Source of the DNA: Xiphophorus maculatus
Taxonomy: Eukaryota; Chordata; Actinopteri; Cyprinodontiformes; Poeciliidae
Direction: 5' to 3'
Assembly (NCBI RefSeq): GCF_002775205.1
Contig: NC_036456.1
Coordinates: forward strand, 17,945,463-18,009,462
DNA: 64,000 bases
The notes under the pieces are model-generated. The model worked only from the letters and a program-made list of their open reading frames with translations, did not search any database and was not told the origin of the DNA. The position numbers were made by a program, and so were the translations under genes. Below are positions 59,100-64,000 of the stretch, piece by piece. How positions within the stretch are numbered: the first letter of the stretch is position 1; the number at the start of each line of letters is the position of its first letter.

Positions 59100-60073
59100 A
59101 TCTATAAATCAATAGACAGGTCTATATAAAGATGTAATCTGTGTTTCTGTCCCATTAAAAGGATCTGGAACTTTTGTTTTTCCACTGAAAGCTCTGGTTT
59201 GCACACTAAATGCCATGTGAGTGAAATTTTATGGATGATACTCTGATGTCCTATTCTCCTGAAGGCAGCACAGAGCTGCACCATCAGAAACTGACATAAA
59301 CACTGAAGAGAAGAAGAGTTATGATTAATATAGTTGCAGTTATATCCATGTTTTAATGTTGCAGAGCTCAATCTTTATGCAAATAGTTCAAAGTTTAAAC
59401 TGGCATTGTTGTGCAACTTTTATCTGGTCACTTTGTGCAATATTTAACAACTAACATCAGAAAATGGCACAGAACAAGAGTATTTATTCCACTCTGGCTG
59501 CTGATAGGCCTACCGATTTTAACTTAAATGTCCATTCATTGCATTTTCGTAGACGCTTGTAAAAATGATTTTTATTCCCACGGCGTTTTTGTTCTCTGGG
59601 AGACTATTTTTGATTATAAACACAGAAACAACCATAAAAATCAAAACACCAACAATAGTGATAGTAATATTAAGAATAAAATAACATTCAGTGCAAAGTA
59701 GCCAACAGTTTCTTTGATGGGGGGCAGTGAGGAACCTGGATAATGGACAGGGGGGCGCTGGCCCAAAAAAAGGTTGAGAAGCTGCACCTCTCAAACAGTA
59801 ATCATCATCACTGTCGTCTCTTCCTGCTGTTTGTCTCGCTCTCTCTTCCCCTCCCATATTAGTAAATCAATAAACATACACTTTATGCCGTTTATTGATC
59901 CATTCACCCCTCCCTTTGTGTCCACTTTGCTCTCTATTTTCTCACTCCATGAATATAAAATCTTGTTTCTCCGCCTGTCTCTTTCACTCCCTCTGCCTGT
60001 CAGCCCTTTTCTCTTTATATCTCTCTCTGTGGGATATCCTATTTATATGGCTGGCACCTCCATGCCTCCACTG

Positions 60074-60144
<71 letters not shown>

Positions 60145-60840
60145 ATGTTAGTCTGAGTGGTTAACATAATACGAGTCCTCAGAGAGATGATGATGCTCAG
60201 GCACTCAAACACACACAGATACATAATTTTAGGCCTTTATTTTTTGGTCAGCCTTTCTGTGAACAATTTGAGTTTTTTTTTTTTTTTTTGCATCCTCCAA
60301 GCTGCGCCGCAGTTATTATCCGTCGCATTCTCCCACTGTCCACACGGATACGCACCTTTGTTCCCCGACCGGCTTCCCAGAATGATAAAACCCGGCATTA
60401 TCTTTTGTTATTCATTATCGCAGATGGAGCCATCATTTCACATCCATCCTCCTCCCTCTGCATATGTTTTTATTTATTCAAACCTCTTACTCTCTCTCTC
60501 TCTCTCTGTTTTTTTCCATGCCCGTCTCCTCTTTGCATATTTATTCAGGCACATCTCGCTCTCTGTTTTTTTCCCCTCTCCCCACTTTCTGTACCCATGT
60601 GTCCAGCTTTTGTTGGCTGCCTTGTTTCCATAACAACTTGCGACCTTTCACTCGGTGCATAACCATTTTTAATCAGAAGTAGAGAGAGAGAGAGGGGGTG
60701 GATTTGAAAAGGGTAACATTACTCAGGTGATGCTGAAACTGGTGAGAAAAACAAACGAAAGAGAGCGACTGAAGCGAGGAACGTAAAGTGGCCTTGGTTC
60801 AGTCTGAAACCAGAAGAGTTTGGTTTTGAGTTTACTGCTT
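59100..60840. other. Non-coding DNA with pyrimidine-rich tracts and a long GT repeat; no gene
   Basis: Frames at 59.77-60.68 kb are driven by pyrimidine-rich composition (Leu/Ser/Phe-rich translations) and by the GT repeat. No domain or splice context supports them. A TC tract lies at about 60.49-60.51 kb and an AG tract near 60.68 kb. Confidence 0.45.
60076..60141. repeat. (GT)33 microsatellite
   Basis: A pure, uninterrupted GT tract of 66 bases, the longest simple repeat in the window. Confidence 0.97.
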
Positions 60841-60848
60841 TCAGAGTT

Positions 60849-61780
60849 GGGTAGCAACTAATTACATTTACTCAATTACAATTACTTTTTTGAAAGAATG
60901 TACTTTTAGGAGTATTTTTACTATGCTCTACTTTTTACTTTTACTTGAATAATTTAATTATGAAGTATCTCTACTCTCACTTGAGTAAAATTTCATCCAG
61001 TTGATTTTCTACCCACTGAATGAAAAACAAACAAATATATATATGTAACAGTAAAGTACGTCTGGCCAGTAAAGATGTAAAAGCAACAATTTCCATTTGA
61101 GCAGAACTTAGCAGTGAAGTGGGCTGAGGATACCAAAAATATTTTAACCAACAATTCACCAGACACAGACACACACCTGCAGTTTTTGTTAAAGTTTCAG
61201 AAGTTAAATATTGAAAGAAACTGATTTGGAAAAAAATATTTTTCCTTTTTTTTATTTTGTTTTGTTATTTATATGAATTATTATAATTTTTGTCCTTAAA
61301 ACCCCCAAATTTCCACTTCAGTTTATATTTTGGTCCATCTGATTATGTAGTTTTAAATATTAAATGATAATTTGGTCAGTACTCAGTATTTGAGTAAACT
61401 TTTTACCAAATACTTTTTAGTCTTGCTTGAGTAAAATGGAAAATGTTTGTTTTTCAAATGAAAAATGTTTTAACCAAAGATCCACCAGACACAGACACAC
61501 CTGCAGTTTTTGTTAAAGTTTCATAAGTGTTTTAACGAAAAGAAAATGATTTGGAAACATTTTATTTTCCCTGATTTAGTTATTTTTTGTTACCTATATG
61601 AATTATTATAATTTCCGCTCTTAAAATACAAACATTTTGGTCCATCTGATTATGTACTTTTTAGATTTTTAATTAATTTGATCAGTTACTCGGTGTTTGA
61701 GTAGACTTTTTACCAAATACCTTTTACTTTTAGTTGAGTAAAATATGTTGCTACTCTTAGTTTTTCCCACCTCTGACTGC
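60849..61780 (+). repeat. Dispersed teleost repeat, copy 2, with an internal ~326-bp tandem duplication
   Basis: It begins GGGTAGCAACTAATTACATT and ends 'gttgctactcttag...cccacctctg', so its ends are loosely inverted. Inside, the block 'caccagacacagacacac...ctgcagtttttgttaaag' at about 61146 recurs at about 61472 with similar following text. Copy 1 of the family is at 1545-2024 in the opposite orientation. No coding sequence. Confidence 0.6.
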
Positions 61781-61959
61781 AGATTTTTAGAAAAATTGCC
61801 TAGTGAATGTTTCCTTCTTATAGATGATCTATTTCTCATTGTAATGATGCATTTTATTTGTTTTATAAATAACCTTGTAATGCAGTCTTTTTCTACTTGC
61901 ACCTTCTTGTACTGAGGTCTGTGATTCCCACTGCAGAATGATGGATTTTAGTTTGGATT

Positions 61960-62160
61960 GTTTGTAACTCTTCTCAGATTGATGAGTGGCCACAATTGTT
62001 TCACTGAGGTCATGGCTGATGTCCTTCAGCCTTGGCAAGGTGTTCACATACACCTGTTGGCCGCCAACCAGCAAACTGAAACAACTCCTGCTTTTATAGA
62101 GTTCACACCTGCACCTGGCTCCTGTCTTCCTCTGGGAATCCTATGAAAGCACCAAACTTT
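61960..62160. mobile_element. Tc1/mariner-like terminal fragment
   Basis: The text 'gatgagtggccacaattgtt...ctgaggtcatggctgatg...ttcacatacacctg...cctgcttttatagagttcac' resembles the terminal part of a common teleost Tc1-like transposon in reverse orientation. No open frame of note. Confidence 0.5.
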
Positions 62161-62234
62161 TAGGGTTTTTTTTTCTTACAAAAATGTAACAGGTTTTAAT
62201 CCTTCACATTAATAAATAACAATTTAGTACTTAA

Positions 62235-63000
62235 ATTTGACCTATTATGTTTTCTTGAACGGGTTAGAGTAGCAATACAGGCTTTAAAAACATATTTATT
62301 GCATTTTTTGATCAAAAATCATTCATTTGAGTTTTTATCAGAATGAGTTGTTTTAGCGCTTCTGTCACTTTAAATCTAAATAAGCTGCTGCTGGCCACGC
62401 CCCCTAACTCAACGTCTACATTAGAACGGCTGAAAATACAACTGTAAAACTTCGTAAAGTAGGAAGTGGTTTCTGAATGGTAAGTCAACCCTCCATAACA
62501 AAATACTTGTCTTTTCCATCAGCAAAACAAGCTGGCCAAACTCAACCTGGGTTACCTAGCAACCCAAGTTGAGTTCCAGCACATTTGGGGTTGCTAGGTA
62601 ACGGGTTGGGCCTTCTTATTTGTCAGGCTACATTCAGGAGATTTTTTGAAACGGCACATTTTCCCAGACAAACAAGCACATTAACTGATGTACCAACAGT
62701 AAAAGTAATATAGAAATAATTTTTCCATGTGTAAAGGGATTTAGTTTGTATTTTTCAACATGACTTTTTAAATGTATGCATACATTTTTATCATGCTAGC
62801 TAGGTACTGTAGGGGCTTTAAGTAGCCGCTGTGTTTTGTTTTTAATCTTCTGCTCAGGGCTGCAAATGGCGGGGAGGGCAGCTCCACTTTTCAAAGGTTA
62901 GCTCCGTGCAGCAACAAGCTGCGAAGCTGGACAGAAGCTCTTTGTGTCCAGTTTCAGGGCCGGAGCTCCGAAGAGATTCCTGCGGAGAGATAAAGCTGTT
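62235..63000. repeat. Dispersed repeat related to the one in snx15 intron 6
   Basis: It starts 'gacctattatg' and contains an inverted pair of X-box-like motifs, GTTACCTAGCAACCC (62551-62565) and GTTGCTAGGTAAC (62590-62602). A CpG-richer block at 62.86-63.0 kb includes 'ggcagctccacttttcaaag'. The same elements in the same order occur at 49.57-50.1 kb. Confidence 0.5.
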
Positions 63001-63094
63001 AATGTATGACTTGGTCACTTTCTGACGTCAGTCTCTATACGGTAGCATATAGGGGCAGTGTAGATAGGAAAAAAGGCACACAAAAAAAAAACAA

Positions 63095-63860
63095 CTTCAA
63101 ATTTTTTTCAAAAACTCCTTTTTTTTCTCAGAAATTTTCTAGAAAAAAAGGAGAAATTTCTGAGCTTCAAAAGTTGAACATTTTGACTGAAAAACTCAGA
63201 AATTTTTAGATTAACCTCAGGAATTTTCTAGGAAAACAAGAACATTTCTGAGCCCCAAAAGTTGAATATTAGCGAGAAAAAATACAAAAATTTTGAGATT
63301 GATCTCAGAAATGTTCTAGGAAAAACATGAAAATATCTGAGCTCCAAAAGGAGCTTTTGATCTAGAAATGTTCAAGGTTTTTTGCTCATTTTTGACTTTT
63401 CGACCTCAGAAATAAACTTCTTGTTTTTTTTTTCTCAAAAACTTTTCAACTTCCTGAGATTAATCCCAAAATTTCAGATTTTTTAATTTATTCTACTTTT
63501 TAAAATCATAAATTTTCATGTTTTTCTAGAAAATATCTGAGATTAATCTCAACGTCTCTTGAGTTTTTTTTTTTTTTTTAGATTACTGTCAGACATTTTC
63601 TGGGAAAAATGTGGCAGTTCAAAAAGTTTCGATTTTTGAAACTTTTTTTCTAGAAACTTTCTGAGATTAATCTCAAAATTTCAGATTTTTTTCTTCTAGC
63701 AAATGTTCTACTTTTCAAACTCATAAATTTCAGTTTTCACAAAATTTCTGAAATCTTTAGATTAATCTCAGACATTTTTTAGAAAAAAAAAAATTTGGAA
63801 ATTTGAGAATGCCTGACCTTTGAAACCTTTTTCTAGAAACTTTCAGTTTTTTTGTGGGAA
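63095..63860. repeat. Degenerate AT-rich satellite with GAGATTAATCTC palindromes
   Basis: The core GAGATTAATCTC or close variants occurs near 63208, 63295, 63456, 63539, 63663 and 63759. They are interleaved with TTTCTAGAAAAA words and A/T runs. Spacing is irregular (about 83 to 161 bases), as in a decayed tandem array. The 63.0-63.2 kb open frame is a product of this composition. Confidence 0.7.
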
Positions 63861-64000
63861 TGTATTCATTTTTCCATAATGTCTGGAACACCGTTGCACA
63901 TTAATGCCCTGAGAGTCTCCTGCCATGATGAGTGTGGCAGCAGCTGCTGTTATTAATGGACAGAGTGAGCTGTAAGTTAAGGAGAAGCAGAAATGTTGGT

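Noticed and set aside
59774..60682. Several long overlapping frames on the plus strand rich in Leu, Ser, Phe, Cys and Val
   Set aside because: They come from pyrimidine-rich tracts and from the (GT)33 repeat, which translates as alternating Cys-Val on the plus strand.
62960..63209. 67-codon plus-strand frame near 63.0-63.2 kb
   Set aside because: Its Lys/Phe-rich end is produced by A/T runs of the palindromic satellite.

Overview
This window looks like nuclear DNA of a ray-finned fish, most likely a teleost. The reasons are intron-rich vertebrate genes with very small exons, an AT-rich background with long (GT)n tracts, and many typical teleost transposon remnants (Tc1-like, pogo-like and hAT-like DNA elements, a Tx1/L1-type LINE, a tRNA-derived SINE). 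No prokaryotic gene architecture, CRISPR array, rRNA, intact retrovirus or operon was seen.

Layout. (1) 1-5.5 kb: the first large coding exon, on the minus strand, of a gene leaving the window at its left edge. It encodes a Ser/Pro-rich protein I cannot name. A possible non-coding first exon lies near 4.9-5.1 kb. (2) 5.5-30 kb: no convincing gene. It holds transposon remnants, several with clear termini: a 166-bp hAT-type MITE at 15.6 kb, a 794-bp pogo-like deletion derivative at 20.7 kb and a 1,140-bp hAT-like element at 22.3 kb. (3) 30.0-36.6 kb: slc3a2 (4F2 heavy chain, CD98hc) on the minus strand. It has ten coding exons giving 492 residues and a 5' non-coding exon beside a GC-box promoter. 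(4) 36.6-45.2 kb: intergenic DNA with a nested stack of Tc1-like and other elements and a lone initiator tRNA-Met gene. (5) 45.3-51.4 kb: snx15 (sorting nexin 15) on the plus strand, seven coding exons giving 385 residues, with a tRNA-Leu(AAG) gene in its last intron. (6) 51.4-64 kb: no gene recognised. It has nested hAT-like MITEs, purine/pyrimidine-rich tracts, a decayed LINE carrying a SINE with a 14-bp target-site duplication, a 66-bp (GT) repeat and an AT-rich palindromic satellite at the right edge.

The recognised genes act in membrane biology but are not a pathway. SLC3A2 chaperones SLC7 amino-acid exchangers to the plasma membrane; SNX15 is a PX-MIT endosomal sorting protein. Both have human orthologues on 11q12-q13, so their proximity is probably conserved synteny. 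No new multi-gene system was found. The most unusual signals are regulatory or mobile: RFX-type X-boxes both in the snx15 promoter and in several dispersed repeats, receptor-type palindromes in an slc3a2 intron, and multi-level transposon nesting. All splice sites and coordinates were read by eye; transposon family names rest on remembered family features, not on a database search.
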